Below, piece after piece: positions 44,791 to 54,727 of a stretch of 64,000 nucleotides of DNA. The translations under genes were made by a program, and so were the position numbers. Below the pieces are notes generated by a model that had not been told where the DNA came from, did no database searches, and saw only the letters and a list, made by a program, of their open reading frames with translations. The stretch is from Sporosarcina aquimarina (GTDB lineage: Bacteria; Bacillota; Bacilli; Bacillales_A; Planococcaceae): the NCBI RefSeq assembly GCF_023715615.1, contig NZ_JAMBOM010000001.1, forward strand, positions 930,001 through 994,000, given 5' to 3'. Every line of letters starts with the position of its first letter. Within the stretch, counting starts at the first letter, position 1.

Positions 44791-45095
44791 GTTTAAAGTC
44801 AATAGAACTTCAAATTGCAATCCCGAAAACGTTTGATGCAGGAAAACTGACAGAACAAAAGAATCAGCAGTCTATGCTGAATCATCAGCAAGCAGTGGCC
44901 CAAACTGACCAACAAGTGATGAAAAACCGTAATACTGTAATTGAATCGGCAGAGTCTGAAAAAACTAAGAACGCAAGAAATTCATCGGACAAGGAAAAGT
45001 CAGAGGACTATGAACAGCAGGAAGATTCTCAGCAGAAGGAACATACACACGTTAGCCATCCTTATAAAGGCGGCTTCGTAGACTATACAGGGTGA
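44787..45095 (+). CDS. Conserved hypothetical protein after sigD
   Basis: A 102-aa, highly charged, probably disordered protein. The first 12 residues (MSLKSIELQIAI) and the last ten (HPYKGGFVDYTG) look conserved, and the middle is Q/E/K/S-rich low complexity. I recall similar small genes after sigD in Paenibacillus and Planococcaceae, with the same ends and variable middle. No membrane segment or domain is seen. It is coupled to sigD by ATGA and four bases from the SwrB-like gene, so a motility role is inferred. Confidence 0.75.
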   Translation: MSLKSIELQIAIPKTFDAGKLTEQKNQQSMLNHQQAVAQTDQQVMKNRNTVIESAESEKTKNARNSSDKEKSEDYEQQEDSQQKEHTHVSHPYKGGFVDYTG

Positions 45096-45099
45096 TGAA

Positions 45100-45618
45100 A
45101 TGACCGCATTTTTGATTGTAGCACTTTTTATTTTGCAACTCGGTGGATTTTATATGATCGCTTTGTTGTATTTGCGAATGTCTAGATTAGATAAAACCGA
45201 GAAGAACCAACAGCAACTCATGAAAGAAATGGAAGATAGTTTGGCGCTCTACATTACTGAAGTCAAAGAAGAAAATGATCGTTTAATCGAACAACTTTCA
45301 AAAATGCAACAAACACCTCAAAACAATAAAGGCAAGGTAGCAGCCGAAAAATTAGTGATTCCACAAGACGATGAAACTTCTGTGGACTCTGTTTACTTTA
45401 ACCCTAAGCCACCTACTTCTAAAGTTCTGGATTCCTACCGGTCCCAGCAGCAAGCTAGTGTGACAAGCGTTACAAAATCTAGCGAAGAGCCGAAACAAGA
45501 AACTGAATTTGAAACGGTTTACCGATTACATGATGAAGGATTTTCTCTAAATGAAATAGCGAGCCAATTAAAAAAAGGCAAAACAGAAGTAGAGCTTATT
45601 TTAAAGTTCAAAAGATAA
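45100..45618 (+). CDS. swrB: SwrB-like membrane-anchored swarming protein
   Basis: A 172-aa protein with an N-terminal membrane segment (FLIVALFILQLGGFYMIALLYL), a coiled coil (about 35-70), a low-complexity linker and a C-terminal helix-turn-helix-like end (VYRLHDEGFSLNEIASQLKKGKTEVELILKFKR). This layout, and its place between sigD and rpsB, match B. subtilis SwrB (YlxL), which promotes basal body maturation and swarming. Sequence identity outside the C-terminus is probably low, so the symbol is by position and architecture. Confidence 0.75.
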   Translation: MTAFLIVALFILQLGGFYMIALLYLRMSRLDKTEKNQQQLMKEMEDSLALYITEVKEENDRLIEQLSKMQQTPQNNKGKVAAEKLVIPQDDETSVDSVYFNPKPPTSKVLDSYRSQQQASVTSVTKSSEEPKQETEFETVYRLHDEGFSLNEIASQLKKGKTEVELILKFKR

Positions 45619-45621
45619 TTG

Positions 45622-45651
45622 TTGCGAAAGCAATGAGGCTTGTGCTATATT
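45622..45651 (+). promoter_or_regulatory. Sigma-A promoter for rpsB
   Basis: TTGCGA (45622-45627), 18-base spacer, TATATT (45646-45651) with an upstream TG (TGC-TATATT), four bases after the swrB stop. Confidence 0.7.
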
Positions 45652-45656
45652 AGAAA

Positions 45657-45759
45657 GTGGTATTACTACACACGTGTATGGACGTACTGAGATGGTGCCG
45701 AAAGGTCGCTCAGCGGATGAAGTATGCGGAGGAATCCAACCAAACAGGAGGAAATAATT
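45657..45759 (+). promoter_or_regulatory. Structured 5' leader of rpsB
   Basis: About 100 untranslated bases with potential hairpins, including CTGAG (45689) with CTCAG (45711), between the promoter and AGGAGGAAATAATT. Ribosomal protein leaders of this size often carry feedback control by the encoded protein; S2 control here is inference. Confidence 0.4.
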
Positions 45760-46494
45760 ATGTCAGTAATTTCAATGAAACAATTGCTTGAAGCTGGTGT
45801 GCATTTTGGACACCAAACACGTCGCTGGAACCCTAAAATGAAGAAATTCATTTTTGTTGAGCGTAACGGAATCTACATCATCGATCTTCAAAAAACAGTT
45901 AAAAAGCTTGAAGAAGCTTATAACTTCATGCGCCAAGTTGGTGCTGACGGCGGAAAAGTACTTTTCGTTGGTACAAAGAAACAAGCGCAAGATGCTATTA
46001 AGGAAGAAGCAGAACGTGCAGGCATGTACTACATCAACCAACGTTGGTTAGGTGGTACTTTGACTAACTTCGGTACAATCCAGAAGCGAATCAACCGCAT
46101 GAAACAAATCGAGAAAATGGAAGAAGATGGCACTTTCGCTGTACTTCCTAAGAAAGAAGTTTCTCAACTTAAAAAAGAACACGAACGTCTTATCAAGTTC
46201 CTTGGTGGAATTCGTGATATGAAATCAATCCCAGACGTAATCTACGTAGTAGATCCACGTAAAGAGCGCATCGCTGTTGCGGAAGCTCATAAATTGAATA
46301 TTCCACTCGTTGGTATCGTTGATACAAACTGCGATCCAGATGAGATTGACTACGTTATCCCTGCTAACGATGATGCAATCCGTGCAGTACGCCTTTTGAC
46401 AAGCAAAATGGCAGACGCATTGCTTGAATCTAAACAAGGTGAAGACGAAGAAGCTGCTCAAGCAGAACAAACAGAAGCAGTTACTGCAGAGTAA
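45760..46494 (+). CDS. rpsB: 30S ribosomal protein S2
   Basis: A 244-aa ribosomal protein. [32 protein letters not shown] and the later [21 protein letters not shown] are S2 signatures; the C-terminus is acidic ([18 protein letters not shown]). ATG 45760 is chosen for AGGAGGAAATAATT just before it and the family N-terminus; a longer frame from 45724 would include the ribosome binding site. Followed by a terminator, then tsf. Confidence 0.98.
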   Translation: MSVISMKQLLEAGVHFGHQTRRWNPKMKKFIFVERNGIYIIDLQKTVKKLEEAYNFMRQVGADGGKVLFVGTKKQAQDAIKEEAERAGMYYINQRWLGGTLTNFGTIQKRINRMKQIEKMEEDGTFAVLPKKEVSQLKKEHERLIKFLGGIRDMKSIPDVIYVVDPRKERIAVAEAHKLNIPLVGIVDTNCDPDEIDYVIPANDDAIRAVRLLTSKMADALLESKQGEDEEAAQAEQTEAVTAE

Positions 46495-46504
46495 CTGAAA
46501 AATC

Positions 46505-46542
46505 AAAGACGATAAGCGGCCAATCCCCTTATCGTCTTTTTT
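46505..46542 (+). terminator. Intrinsic terminator after rpsB
   Basis: A perfect 12-bp stem (46505-46516 with 46528-46539), 11-base loop, and TTTTTT. No tsf promoter is obvious downstream, so partial read-through may set the rpsB to tsf ratio. Confidence 0.85.
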
Positions 46543-46588
46543 AGAGAAATAACCCAAAAATCAATAGTTTTTATAGGAGGAATACAAC

Positions 46589-47473
46589 ATGGCAGTTACA
46601 GCACAAATGGTAAAAGAACTTCGTGAAAAAACAGGCGCAGGTATGATGGATTGTAAAAAAGCACTTACAGAAGTTAATGGTGATATGGATGCAGCATTAG
46701 ACTTCTTACGTGAAAAAGGTCTATCTAGCGCGGCTAAAAAGGCAGATCGCATTGCTGCTGAAGGAACAACAACTATTGAAGTTTCTGGAAACGAAGCAGT
46801 AATTCTTGAAATCAATGCTGAAACTGACTTCGTTGCTAAAAACGAAGGATTCCAAACGTTGGTTAAAGAAATTTCTGAACACCTTCTTACTACTAAGCCA
46901 GCAAATGTAGAAGAAGCATTGGCTTCAACTATGACTAATGGACTTGTTGTAGCTGACTACATTTCTAATGCGATTGCAAAAATTGGTGAGAAGATCAGTC
47001 TTCGCCGTTTTGAAATTCGTACAAAAACAGATAATGACGCTTTTGGCGCTTACCTTCACATGGGCGGACGTATTTCCGTTCTTACAGTACTTGAAGGTTC
47101 TACAGATGACGAAGCTGCAAAAGACGTAGCTATGCACATCGCTGCTATGAATCCTAAATACGTTTCACATGACCAAATTTCTGAAGAAGAAGTTGAGCAT
47201 GAGCGTAAAATCCTGACTGAACAAGCTCTTAACGAAGGCAAGCCAGAAAACATCGTTGCTAAAATGGTTGAAGGACGTCTTCGTAAGTATTTTGAAGAAA
47301 TCTGTGTACTTGATCAGCCATTCGTTAAGAACTCTGACCAAAAAGTTGGAGAATTCGTTACTTCTACTGGTGGAAAACTAGCAGAATTCATTCGTTACGA
47401 AGTAGGCGAAGGAATTGAAAAGCGTGAAGACAATTTTGCTGACGAAGTCATGAGCCAAGTTAACAAAGGATAA
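46589..47473 (+). CDS. tsf: Translation elongation factor Ts
   Basis: A 294-aa nucleotide exchange factor for EF-Tu. The N-terminal UBA-like domain has [21 protein letters not shown]; the core has [13 protein letters not shown] (TDFV motif that disrupts the Mg site of EF-Tu). Length equals that of B. subtilis EF-Ts (293 aa). ATAGGAGGAATACAAC precedes the start. The rpsB-tsf-pyrH-frr order is conserved across bacteria. Confidence 0.98.
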   Translation: MAVTAQMVKELREKTGAGMMDCKKALTEVNGDMDAALDFLREKGLSSAAKKADRIAAEGTTTIEVSGNEAVILEINAETDFVAKNEGFQTLVKEISEHLLTTKPANVEEALASTMTNGLVVADYISNAIAKIGEKISLRRFEIRTKTDNDAFGAYLHMGGRISVLTVLEGSTDDEAAKDVAMHIAAMNPKYVSHDQISEEEVEHERKILTEQALNEGKPENIVAKMVEGRLRKYFEEICVLDQPFVKNSDQKVGEFVTSTGGKLAEFIRYEVGEGIEKREDNFADEVMSQVNKG

Positions 47474-47495
47474 TTGATTTAACTCATACTAATGG

Positions 47496-47525
47496 TAGGG
47501 GACACATTTTGTGTTCCCTATTTTT
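47496..47525 (+). terminator. Intrinsic terminator between tsf and pyrH
   Basis: An 11-bp stem (47496-47506 with 47510-47520, one G-T pair), TTT loop, TTTTT tail. Confidence 0.8.
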
Positions 47526-47553
47526 AAGAAAACCAAGAAGATGGGGGATACAT

Positions 47554-48276
47554 ATGAACACACCTACTTATAAACGGATCGTGTTAAAACTGAGCGGGGA
47601 AGCTCTCGCTGGAGAACAAGGATTTGGTCTTTCCCCGGAAATTATTAAATCCGTTGCGATTCAAGTGAAAGAAGTGCTGGATCTTGGCGTTGAAGTAACT
47701 GTTGTTGTCGGTGGCGGAAATATTTGGCGCGGCAAAGTCGGCAGTGAAATGGGCATGGATCGAACGACTGCGGACTATATGGGAATGTTAGCAACGGTCA
47801 TGAACGCATTAGCACTTCAAGACGCGATTGAAAAGTTAGGTGCAGAGTCTCGAGTCATGTCCTCAATCGACATGCGTCAAGTAGCAGAACCTTACATTCG
47901 CAGGAAAGCCATTCGACATCTTGAAAAGAAACGTGTGGTCATTTTTGCAGCAGGTACTGGGAACCCATATTTCTCCACAGATACAACAGCAGCGCTTCGT
48001 GCAGCTGAAATCGAAGCAGATGTCATTTTAATGGGTAAAAACAATGTGGATGGTGTTTATTCCGCAGACCCAATGATCGATACAGCTGCAGTGAAATATG
48101 ATCAGTTGACCTATCTAGATGTAATTAGTAAAGGCTTGCAAGTGATGGATGCCACAGCTTCAACACTCTGTATGGACAATGATATCCCACTCGTAGTATT
48201 CTCGATTATGGAAGAAGGAAATATAAAAAAGGCTGTATGTGGAGAAACTATCGGTACAGTCGTCGGGAGGAACTAA
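47554..48276 (+). CDS. pyrH: Uridylate kinase (UMP kinase)
   Basis: A 240-aa amino-acid-kinase-fold enzyme that makes UDP from [21 protein letters not shown] (phosphate-binding), [11 protein letters not shown], and [25 protein letters not shown] nucleotide site sequence ([17 protein letters not shown]) are visible. ATG 47554 follows AGATGGGGGATAC and gives the B. subtilis length; an in-frame extension to 47509 reads through the terminator. Confidence 0.97.
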   Translation: MNTPTYKRIVLKLSGEALAGEQGFGLSPEIIKSVAIQVKEVLDLGVEVTVVVGGGNIWRGKVGSEMGMDRTTADYMGMLATVMNALALQDAIEKLGAESRVMSSIDMRQVAEPYIRRKAIRHLEKKRVVIFAAGTGNPYFSTDTTAALRAAEIEADVILMGKNNVDGVYSADPMIDTAAVKYDQLTYLDVISKGLQVMDATASTLCMDNDIPLVVFSIMEEGNIKKAVCGETIGTVVGRN

Positions 48277-48278
48277 AC

Positions 48279-48836
48279 ATGCCAAAAGCAGTTATGGATC
48301 AGACAACCGAAAGAATGGAAAAAGCGATCAGCTCTCTTGGAAGAGATTTAGCTTCAATTCGAGCAGGACGAGCAAACGCTTCGTTATTAGATCGTATTAC
48401 TGTTGAGTATTATGGAGCACCAACACCGTTAAATCAGATGGCAGGAGTCTCAGTACCAGAAGCTCGTCTAATGGTCATTCAGCCATACGATAAAACAACT
48501 TTAGGTGATATCGAAAAAGCAATTTTGAAATCGGATATTGGAATCACGCCATCTAATGACGGAAACGTTATTCGCTTAGCAGTCCCTGCTTTAACAGAAG
48601 AGCGCCGTAAAGATCTTGTTAAAGAAGTGAAAAAGGACGCGGAAGAGTCTAAAATAGCAATCCGTAATATTCGTCGTGACGCCAATGAAGAGTTGAAAAA
48701 ACTCGAGAAGGATGGCGAAATTACGGAAGATGAATTACGTCGTCATAATGACGAAGTCCAAAAGCTAACCGATACGTATATCTCTAAAATCGATAGCATT
48801 GCAGGGGACAAAGAAAACGAAATTATGGAAATCTAA
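48279..48836 (+). CDS. frr: Ribosome recycling factor
   Basis: A 185-aa factor that, with EF-G, splits ribosomes after termination. [35 protein letters not shown] is the domain II hinge region, and [48 protein letters not shown] forms the long helical bundle. ATG 48279 follows GGGAGGAACTAAAC; length equals that of B. subtilis Frr. Confidence 0.98.
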   Translation: MPKAVMDQTTERMEKAISSLGRDLASIRAGRANASLLDRITVEYYGAPTPLNQMAGVSVPEARLMVIQPYDKTTLGDIEKAILKSDIGITPSNDGNVIRLAVPALTEERRKDLVKEVKKDAEESKIAIRNIRRDANEELKKLEKDGEITEDELRRHNDEVQKLTDTYISKIDSIAGDKENEIMEI

Positions 48837-48855
48837 ACATGAACTTTCTTTTTCG

Positions 48856-48887
48856 AAGGACGTCCTAACGTTAGGACGTCCTTTTTA
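48856..48887 (+). terminator. Palindromic terminator after frr
   Basis: A 28-base perfect palindrome (48856-48883) with nested GGACGTCC palindromes on both sides and an AACGTT centre, followed by TTTTT. It closes the rpsB-frr cluster and precedes uppS. Confidence 0.9.
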
Positions 48888-48963
48888 ACATGCAAGTTTT
48901 CCTTTATTTTGTTAGGATAAAGAGGATGAATGATTTGAAACGTCGTCGAGTGGAGGAAAAATG

Positions 48964-49758
48964 ATGTTCGATAAACTACTACGAAAGAAGACGACGGCTG
49001 TCCCGTCGACATTACAAGAGCGGCTCACCATTGCTAAAGAGAAGCCGATGCCTACACATGTCGCCATTATTATGGATGGGAATGGGAGGTGGGCGAAGCA
49101 ACGGAAACTTCCTAGAATTGCAGGTCACCATGAAGGGATGAAAACGGTTAGAAAGACTACCCTCTTTGCGAACGAACTGGGCATACGTGTATTGACGTTA
49201 TATGCGTTTTCAACAGAAAATTGGAAACGTCCTAAACGAGAGATTGATTTCCTCATGAAGCTTCCAGGCGAATTTTTAAGCACGTATTTACCGGAGTTAG
49301 TTGAAAATAACGTGAAAGTAGAAATGATTGGTAGTGCTGAGTTATTGCCTCTCCATACACAAGAAGCGATTCGAAAAGCGATGGAGGCTACAGCTCATAA
49401 TGATGGAATGATACTGAATTTCGCAATGAACTATGGAAGTCGTTTTGAAATTGCCGAAGCTGTAAAAAAATTAGCCTCACAGCTATCAGAAAACACAATT
49501 CAACTTGAAGACCTTACTGAAGAGACGGTATCCGGGGCAATGATGACCTCTCATCTCCCAGACCCAGATCTTCTCATCCGGACGAGTGGTGAAGTTCGGT
49601 TGTCCAATTTCATGCTCTGGCAGTTAGCCTACGCAGAACTTGCATTTACGGATGTACTCTGGCCAGACTTCAATGAGGCGAGCATGCTTGGCATAATAGA
49701 AGATTATCAAAAACGAAGTAGACGGTTCGGAAGTCTTGAAGGGGATGAAATTAAGTGA
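48964..49758 (+). CDS. uppS: Undecaprenyl pyrophosphate synthase (UppS)
   Basis: A 264-aa cis-prenyltransferase that makes the C55 lipid carrier for peptidoglycan and teichoic acids. HVAIIMDGNGRWAKQR holds the catalytic Asp; LTLYAFSTENWKRP, and DLLIRTSGEVRLSNFMLWQLAYAELAFTDVLWPDF are family motifs. The residue after RTSGE is Val, more often Gln, His or Met. ATG 48964 is 7 bases after GGAGG; ATG 48961 is possible. Overlaps cdsA by GTGA. Confidence 0.96.
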   Translation: MFDKLLRKKTTAVPSTLQERLTIAKEKPMPTHVAIIMDGNGRWAKQRKLPRIAGHHEGMKTVRKTTLFANELGIRVLTLYAFSTENWKRPKREIDFLMKLPGEFLSTYLPELVENNVKVEMIGSAELLPLHTQEAIRKAMEATAHNDGMILNFAMNYGSRFEIAEAVKKLASQLSENTIQLEDLTEETVSGAMMTSHLPDPDLLIRTSGEVRLSNFMLWQLAYAELAFTDVLWPDFNEASMLGIIEDYQKRSRRFGSLEGDEIK

Positions 49759-50549
49759 AACAACGGATACTAACTGCTATTGTAGCGGCTGCAGTATTCA
49801 TTCCATTTGTTGTGGCTGGTGGGATTCCGTTCACCATTTTGGTTTATGCAATTGCAACAATCGGACTGTATGAACTGTTGAAAATGCAATCCATCAAATT
49901 ATTTTCTATTGAAGGCGTACTGGCATGGTTATTGTCAGCCATTCTATTATTACCCAACCAACTAGCGTTAAGTTGGTTAGGATCAGTCGGTTATACAAAA
50001 TTAGAAGCTGCTTTTATCATTATATTGCTTTTATTAATCTATACTGTACTTGTGAAGAATCGTTTTACGTTTGCTCATGCATCCTTTTTAGTGATGTCAG
50101 CATTTTATGTAGGTATGGGATTTTACTATCTAACAGCTACTCGTGATGCTGGGTTAGTGTTTATCATCTATGCACTGGTCATTGTGTGGACGACAGATTC
50201 GGGCGCGTATTTCATTGGTCGTAAACTAGGTAAGAATAAGTTGTGGCCAGATATTTCTCCAAACAAGACAGTAGAAGGTTTCGTAGGAGGCATTTTGAGT
50301 GCAGTTGTATTTGCGGTACTATTTCAATTTATACAGCCTGTCGCATCTACATTCCTGATCTTAATAGGTGTCACAATCGTGGCGTCCATTATTGGGCAAC
50401 TTGGAGATCTTGTTGAATCTGCGTTGAAGAGAAATTATAACGTGAAAGATTCAGGTAAGCTGCTTCCTGGACACGGTGGTATTTTAGACAGGTTTGACAG
50501 TTTGTTATTTGTTTTGCCGCTGCTTCATTTATTGCACTTTGTTAGTTAA
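49755..50549 (+). CDS. cdsA: Phosphatidate cytidylyltransferase
   Basis: A 264-aa membrane enzyme that makes CDP-diacylglycerol from phosphatidic acid and CTP. Six to eight hydrophobic segments; the C-terminal signature LGDLVESALKRNYNVKDSGKLLPGHGGILDRFDSL is diagnostic. GTG 49755 overlaps the uppS stop and follows GGGGATG. Confidence 0.97.
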   Translation: MKQRILTAIVAAAVFIPFVVAGGIPFTILVYAIATIGLYELLKMQSIKLFSIEGVLAWLLSAILLLPNQLALSWLGSVGYTKLEAAFIIILLLLIYTVLVKNRFTFAHASFLVMSAFYVGMGFYYLTATRDAGLVFIIYALVIVWTTDSGAYFIGRKLGKNKLWPDISPNKTVEGFVGGILSAVVFAVLFQFIQPVASTFLILIGVTIVASIIGQLGDLVESALKRNYNVKDSGKLLPGHGGILDRFDSLLFVLPLLHLLHFVS

Positions 50550-50567
50550 TTGAAAGGGATGTTTTTG

Positions 50568-51716
50568 ATGAAAAAAAAGATCAGCCTTCTTGGTGCTACA
50601 GGTTCTATTGGGCTACAAACACTTGAAGTAATTGCAGCTCACCCAAATCAGTTTGAACTTGTAGCATTTTCTGCTGGCCGTAATATTGAGAAAGTAAGGG
50701 AAATTGCCGCTTTTCAAATGCCGCCACTCGTTTCAGTTATGGAGAAGGCAGATGCTGAAACACTACAAGGCGAGTTTCCAGGGGTACGATTCCTTTATGG
50801 AGCTGAAGGATTAGAAGAAGTTGCGGCCAATTCAGGTGCTGATGTACTCCTTAACTCGGTAATCGGAAGTGTAGGACTTAAACCGACTCTTGCTGCGATT
50901 CGTCAAGGAATTACGATAGCAATAGCAAACAAAGAAACACTCGTTGCAGCAGGTGATATCGTGATGGCAGAAGCGAAGCGATATGGTGTGTCTATTTTGC
51001 CGGTAGATAGCGAGCATTCCGCTATATTCCAAGCGTTGAATGGGGAACAATCCAAATCGATCAGCCGGCTCATCTTGACGGCTTCTGGAGGCAGCTTCAG
51101 AGACTTAACACGTGATGAGTTAGCTAATGTGACACTGGAACAAGCACTTGCTCATCCGAACTGGTCTATGGGGAATAAGTTGACCATTGACTCAGCGACT
51201 ATGTTTAATAAAGGGCTTGAAGTGATTGAAGCCCACCATCTTTTTAATATGCCTTATGACCAAATCGATTGTCTTTTACACAAAGAAAGTATCATCCACT
51301 CCATGATTGAGTTTGAGGATACAAGTGTCATGGCTCAATTAGGTTCTCCTGATATGCGTGTGCCAATCCAGTACGCGTTGTCTTATCCAGAACGAATTCC
51401 TATGAAAGATCCGCAACGCTTAAAGCTTGAAGATATTGGTACGCTACATTTTGAAAAAATGGATCTTACTCGTTATAAAGCTCTTGCACTTGCATACGAG
51501 GCAGGACGCATTGGAGGCACAATGCCGACAGCAATGAATGCAGCAAATGAGATGGCTGTGAGTCAATTCATGGCAGGTCATATTCCATTCATTCAAATTG
51601 ATGAGCTAGTTGAGCAAGTGATGGAGCAACACAGAACGATTCATGAACCTGATTTGGAAATAATAATTCAGACGGATATGCAAACTCGTAAAATCGTCCA
51701 TTCCATGATAAAATAA
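50568..51716 (+). CDS. dxr: 1-deoxy-D-xylulose-5-phosphate reductoisomerase
   Basis: A 382-aa enzyme of the MEP pathway, making 2-C-methyl-D-erythritol 4-phosphate with [23 protein letters not shown] binds [19 protein letters not shown] is conserved, [13 protein letters not shown] holds metal-binding Asp and Glu, and [10 protein letters not shown] and [28 protein letters not shown] line the active site. ATG 50568 follows AAAGGGATG; TTG 50550 in frame is unlikely. It feeds isoprenoid precursors to UppS two genes upstream. Confidence 0.97.
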   Translation: MKKKISLLGATGSIGLQTLEVIAAHPNQFELVAFSAGRNIEKVREIAAFQMPPLVSVMEKADAETLQGEFPGVRFLYGAEGLEEVAANSGADVLLNSVIGSVGLKPTLAAIRQGITIAIANKETLVAAGDIVMAEAKRYGVSILPVDSEHSAIFQALNGEQSKSISRLILTASGGSFRDLTRDELANVTLEQALAHPNWSMGNKLTIDSATMFNKGLEVIEAHHLFNMPYDQIDCLLHKESIIHSMIEFEDTSVMAQLGSPDMRVPIQYALSYPERIPMKDPQRLKLEDIGTLHFEKMDLTRYKALALAYEAGRIGGTMPTAMNAANEMAVSQFMAGHIPFIQIDELVEQVMEQHRTIHEPDLEIIIQTDMQTRKIVHSMIK

Positions 51717-51760
51717 GGTATTTAGTACAGTAGCCTAGAAGGCTGAAAAGGTGGGTATAA

Positions 51761-53023
51761 ATGGCGACGACAGTTATCTCGTTTATAATTATTTTCGGCT
51801 CATTGGTCTTTTTCCATGAGTTTGGACACTTTCTATTTGCCAAAAAAGCCGGCATTATGGTCCGTGAATTTGCGATTGGAATGGGACCGAAGATAATTGG
51901 TATTCAAAAAGGTGAAACTTTATATACGTTACGCTTACTACCGCTAGGCGGTTATGTTCGGATGGCTGGAGAAGACTTTGATACAGTTGAATTATTGCCA
52001 GGCTATCGTGTAGGATTAATACTTAATCCACAAGATGAAGTGACTAAAATTTATCTGAATTCAAATGTTTCGAATCCAGATGTGCTTTTTCTTGAAACAG
52101 AAGAAGCTGATTTGAATGATAAGTTATTCATTAAAGGATATGATGACGAAGGAAGTCTTGTTCGCTTTTCAGTATCTAGGACGGCTGTCATTATTGAAAA
52201 AGGACAAAAAACCCTTATTGCTCCAAAGGATCGACAATTCGACTCGAAACCTCTTATGGGAAGGTTCTTGACGATCCTAGCAGGTCCGGTTTTTAACTTT
52301 ATTCTCGCATTTTTTGTTTTCGTTGCACTTGGTCTATTGAATGGCGTTCCAACTAACGAACCTATTATTACTGATGTTCAAGAAAACAGTCCAGCTCAAG
52401 CAGCTGGTATAGAAAAAGGCGACTATGTAAAATCATCGAATGGCGTAGCTGTCGATACATGGACGGAATTCACAGAAACCATTCAAGACAATCCAGGAAA
52501 TTCGGTTGATTTAGAAATTGAACGTGACGGGGAACTTGTCACGTTACAAGTAACTCCTGAAGAAATGGAAGATGCGGGTCAAAAGTTTGGCCAAATAGGT
52601 GTATTCTATACTAGTCCAGTAGAGAAAAATCCTTTGAAAGCCATTGCGTATGGGGCACAACAAACTTGGTTTTGGATTGCTAAGATATTTGAACTTCTTG
52701 GTATGCTCATAACCGGTAAGTTTACTTTGGATGCACTTTCAGGTCCAGTAGGAATCTACAAAGCAACTGAGGAAGTCGCGCAGTATGGTATTTATAATCT
52801 CATGAATTGGGCTGCCGTTTTGAGCATCAACTTAGGAATTATGAACCTTTTGCCACTACCCGCACTAGATGGCGGGAGGCTATTGTTCTTCTTGGTTGAA
52901 GCATTACGTGGAAAACCGATTGATCGCCAAAAAGAGGGTATGGTTCACTTTGTAGGAATTATGCTGCTCATGTTACTCATGCTTGTTGTAACATGGAACG
53001 ACATCCAAAAGTTCTTTTTCTAG
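51761..53023 (+). CDS. rseP: Site-2 protease RseP/RasP
   Basis: A 420-aa intramembrane metalloprotease that cleaves anti-sigma factors and leftover signal peptides. Active site His19-Glu20-x-x-His23 (FFHEFGHFLFAKK) in the first membrane segment, and LPLPALDGG with Asp370 in a later one; a PDZ domain is at about 195-270 (VQENSPAQAAGIEKGDYV). In B. subtilis RasP cleaves RsiW and FtsL. AAAAGGTGGGTATAA precedes ATG 51761. Confidence 0.97.
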   Translation: MATTVISFIIIFGSLVFFHEFGHFLFAKKAGIMVREFAIGMGPKIIGIQKGETLYTLRLLPLGGYVRMAGEDFDTVELLPGYRVGLILNPQDEVTKIYLNSNVSNPDVLFLETEEADLNDKLFIKGYDDEGSLVRFSVSRTAVIIEKGQKTLIAPKDRQFDSKPLMGRFLTILAGPVFNFILAFFVFVALGLLNGVPTNEPIITDVQENSPAQAAGIEKGDYVKSSNGVAVDTWTEFTETIQDNPGNSVDLEIERDGELVTLQVTPEEMEDAGQKFGQIGVFYTSPVEKNPLKAIAYGAQQTWFWIAKIFELLGMLITGKFTLDALSGPVGIYKATEEVAQYGIYNLMNWAAVLSINLGIMNLLPLPALDGGRLLFFLVEALRGKPIDRQKEGMVHFVGIMLLMLLMLVVTWNDIQKFFF

Positions 53024-53067
53024 AAATGATGATCTAATTGATCAGAGAGTAACGGAGGCGACGCACG

Positions 53068-54669
53068 ATGAAACAATCAGGTGTATTCATACCTGCTGCT
53101 GAAACTTCAACTAACTGTCTGGCAGATCAGCTTCTCACTCAATCTGGTTATGTCCAAGAAACATCTGAAGGGATGTATGCGTATTTCCCTTTGGCTGGAA
53201 AGGTCTTGGAAAATATTAAACGTGTGATCCGTGAGGAAATGGAGTCAGCGCGTGTCCTTGAAGTGGATCTCCCGTACGAACAATTTGAACATGCTTCAGG
53301 AAAATCAGATGAAATGATTTTACTGTCGTTCATTGCAAAAGAAGTTTTTAGCTCTGAGCAATTACCAATTTCAGTATTTCAAATAAAACAGCACGTCAGG
53401 AAGGCTAAGAAGCCCATTCAAGATTCTAGTCTTCTGTATGCGAAAGAGTATTCACTGGTAAGTGGATATTCTTTCCATACAGATGCGGTTGAAGCGAAAC
53501 AAAATGGCGAGACGCTTTTATCAGTCTTTTCAACAATTGCGAATAGAATAGGAATCCCGTATCGGGTCATTGAATCACAAAACGATAATGGGAGAACTGA
53601 ATACGAGTTTATCGCATTTTCCGAATCCGGCAAAGAATCTTTTGCACAGAGTACGAATTCGCTTTATACGTCAAAAGCAGAACTTGCAGAAGCAGTTCGA
53701 GAAGAACTTGAAGAATCCCGAAAGCTAAAGAAGGCTGAAAAAGTTAGTGGACATGGTAAAGAAATCGGTCCTCTTGCTGAGTCACTTGGATTGGACTACT
53801 CCCAAACAATTCAAGCATTTTTATATGACATTAGTTCTGAACCTACACTCATTCTTATCCGAGGAGATCATGAACTGAATGAGATGAAATTGAAGAAAGT
53901 ATTTGGTACTTCAACTATTAGTTTATTAGGTGCGGAAGAAATGAAAAAAGTGTTAGATGTTGAGTTGAAATCACTTGGACCAGTACAATTACCATTTGGT
54001 CTACCGGTTTATGCAGACTTTGGTGTATCGACAGTTGTTAATGGGATTTGTGGAGCAAATGAAAAAGATACATTCTTGTTGAATGTAAATCCAGATCGTG
54101 ATTTTTCAGTCGATCATTACGTGGATATTCGTCTCGTGGAAGAGGGAGAACCTTCACCTGATGGCAACGGTACGATAACATTTCGTCAAGGCGTTACATT
54201 TGCCCGAATTATTGAACCGGAACCTGTATTTAGTAAAATTAACTTTGCAAACAAGGATTCTCTCGAAATCTTGACGGGATATTATTATATGGATTTGACA
54301 CGTCTATTTGCATCAACTGCTGAACATTTTAGTGATTCACTTGGATTGAAATGGCCAATTCAACTTGCGCCATATGACATTCATTTATTGATTGAAGATA
54401 TAGAAGATGAAATCCAACAGCAGCTAGCTGAAGAGATTCACTCAGTCATGAATGGATATCGGTATCGGGTATTGTTTGATGATCGGAATGTAAGCTCTGA
54501 TAGTAAGCTCAAAACTTCGAATCAGTTAGGAGTTCCTGTGAAAATAGTGGTTGGTGATGAAGCTGCTGCAGGAATGGTGGAAGTCACTTATCGAACAATT
54601 GGCGAGGCTGTTAGCATGAGGAAAGAAGAAGTGACAGAAAAGCTTCAAGAATTTTTTAGAACAGAGTAA
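53068..54669 (+). CDS. proS: Prolyl-tRNA synthetase-like protein with degenerate active site
   Basis: A 533-aa protein at the proS locus (rseP-proS-polC). ProRS ancestry is clear: [43 protein letters not shown] and [17 protein letters not shown] (editing-type insertion), and an anticodon-binding end ([15 protein letters not shown]). The catalytic motifs are not: the stretch with THEE is missing after residue 80; motif 2 FRDE...RPRFG is replaced at 109-119; EVGHIFQLGTKYSEA is replaced at 377-390; motif 3 GCYGIGVTR is GYYYMDLTR (404-412). The editing Lys (VKTLL) is Gln249. The frame is intact with GGAGGC upstream. It probably cannot make prolyl-tRNA. Confidence 0.85.
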   Translation: MKQSGVFIPAAETSTNCLADQLLTQSGYVQETSEGMYAYFPLAGKVLENIKRVIREEMESARVLEVDLPYEQFEHASGKSDEMILLSFIAKEVFSSEQLPISVFQIKQHVRKAKKPIQDSSLLYAKEYSLVSGYSFHTDAVEAKQNGETLLSVFSTIANRIGIPYRVIESQNDNGRTEYEFIAFSESGKESFAQSTNSLYTSKAELAEAVREELEESRKLKKAEKVSGHGKEIGPLAESLGLDYSQTIQAFLYDISSEPTLILIRGDHELNEMKLKKVFGTSTISLLGAEEMKKVLDVELKSLGPVQLPFGLPVYADFGVSTVVNGICGANEKDTFLLNVNPDRDFSVDHYVDIRLVEEGEPSPDGNGTITFRQGVTFARIIEPEPVFSKINFANKDSLEILTGYYYMDLTRLFASTAEHFSDSLGLKWPIQLAPYDIHLLIEDIEDEIQQQLAEEIHSVMNGYRYRVLFDDRNVSSDSKLKTSNQLGVPVKIVVGDEAAAGMVEVTYRTIGEAVSMRKEEVTEKLQEFFRTE

Positions 54670-54675
54670 AGACAT

Positions 54676-54708
54676 GGGAAGGCCGACTTACGGTCCTTCC
54701 CTTCTTTT
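54676..54708 (+). terminator. Intrinsic terminator between proS and polC
   Basis: GGGAAGGCCG (54676-54685) pairs with CGG-t-CCTTCCC (54691-54701, one bulged T), ACTTA loop, then TTCTTTTT. No polC promoter is obvious downstream, so polC may depend on read-through. Confidence 0.75.
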
Positions 54709-54727
54709 TACGGGAAAGGAGAGCCGG

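Noticed and set aside
44787..45095. The 102-aa protein after sigD as SwrB itself
   Set aside because: It has no membrane segment; the next gene (45100-45618) has the SwrB layout.
53024..53067. T-box or other riboswitch before the proS-like gene
   Set aside because: The gap is only 44 bases, with no room for a specifier stem or terminator/antiterminator pair.
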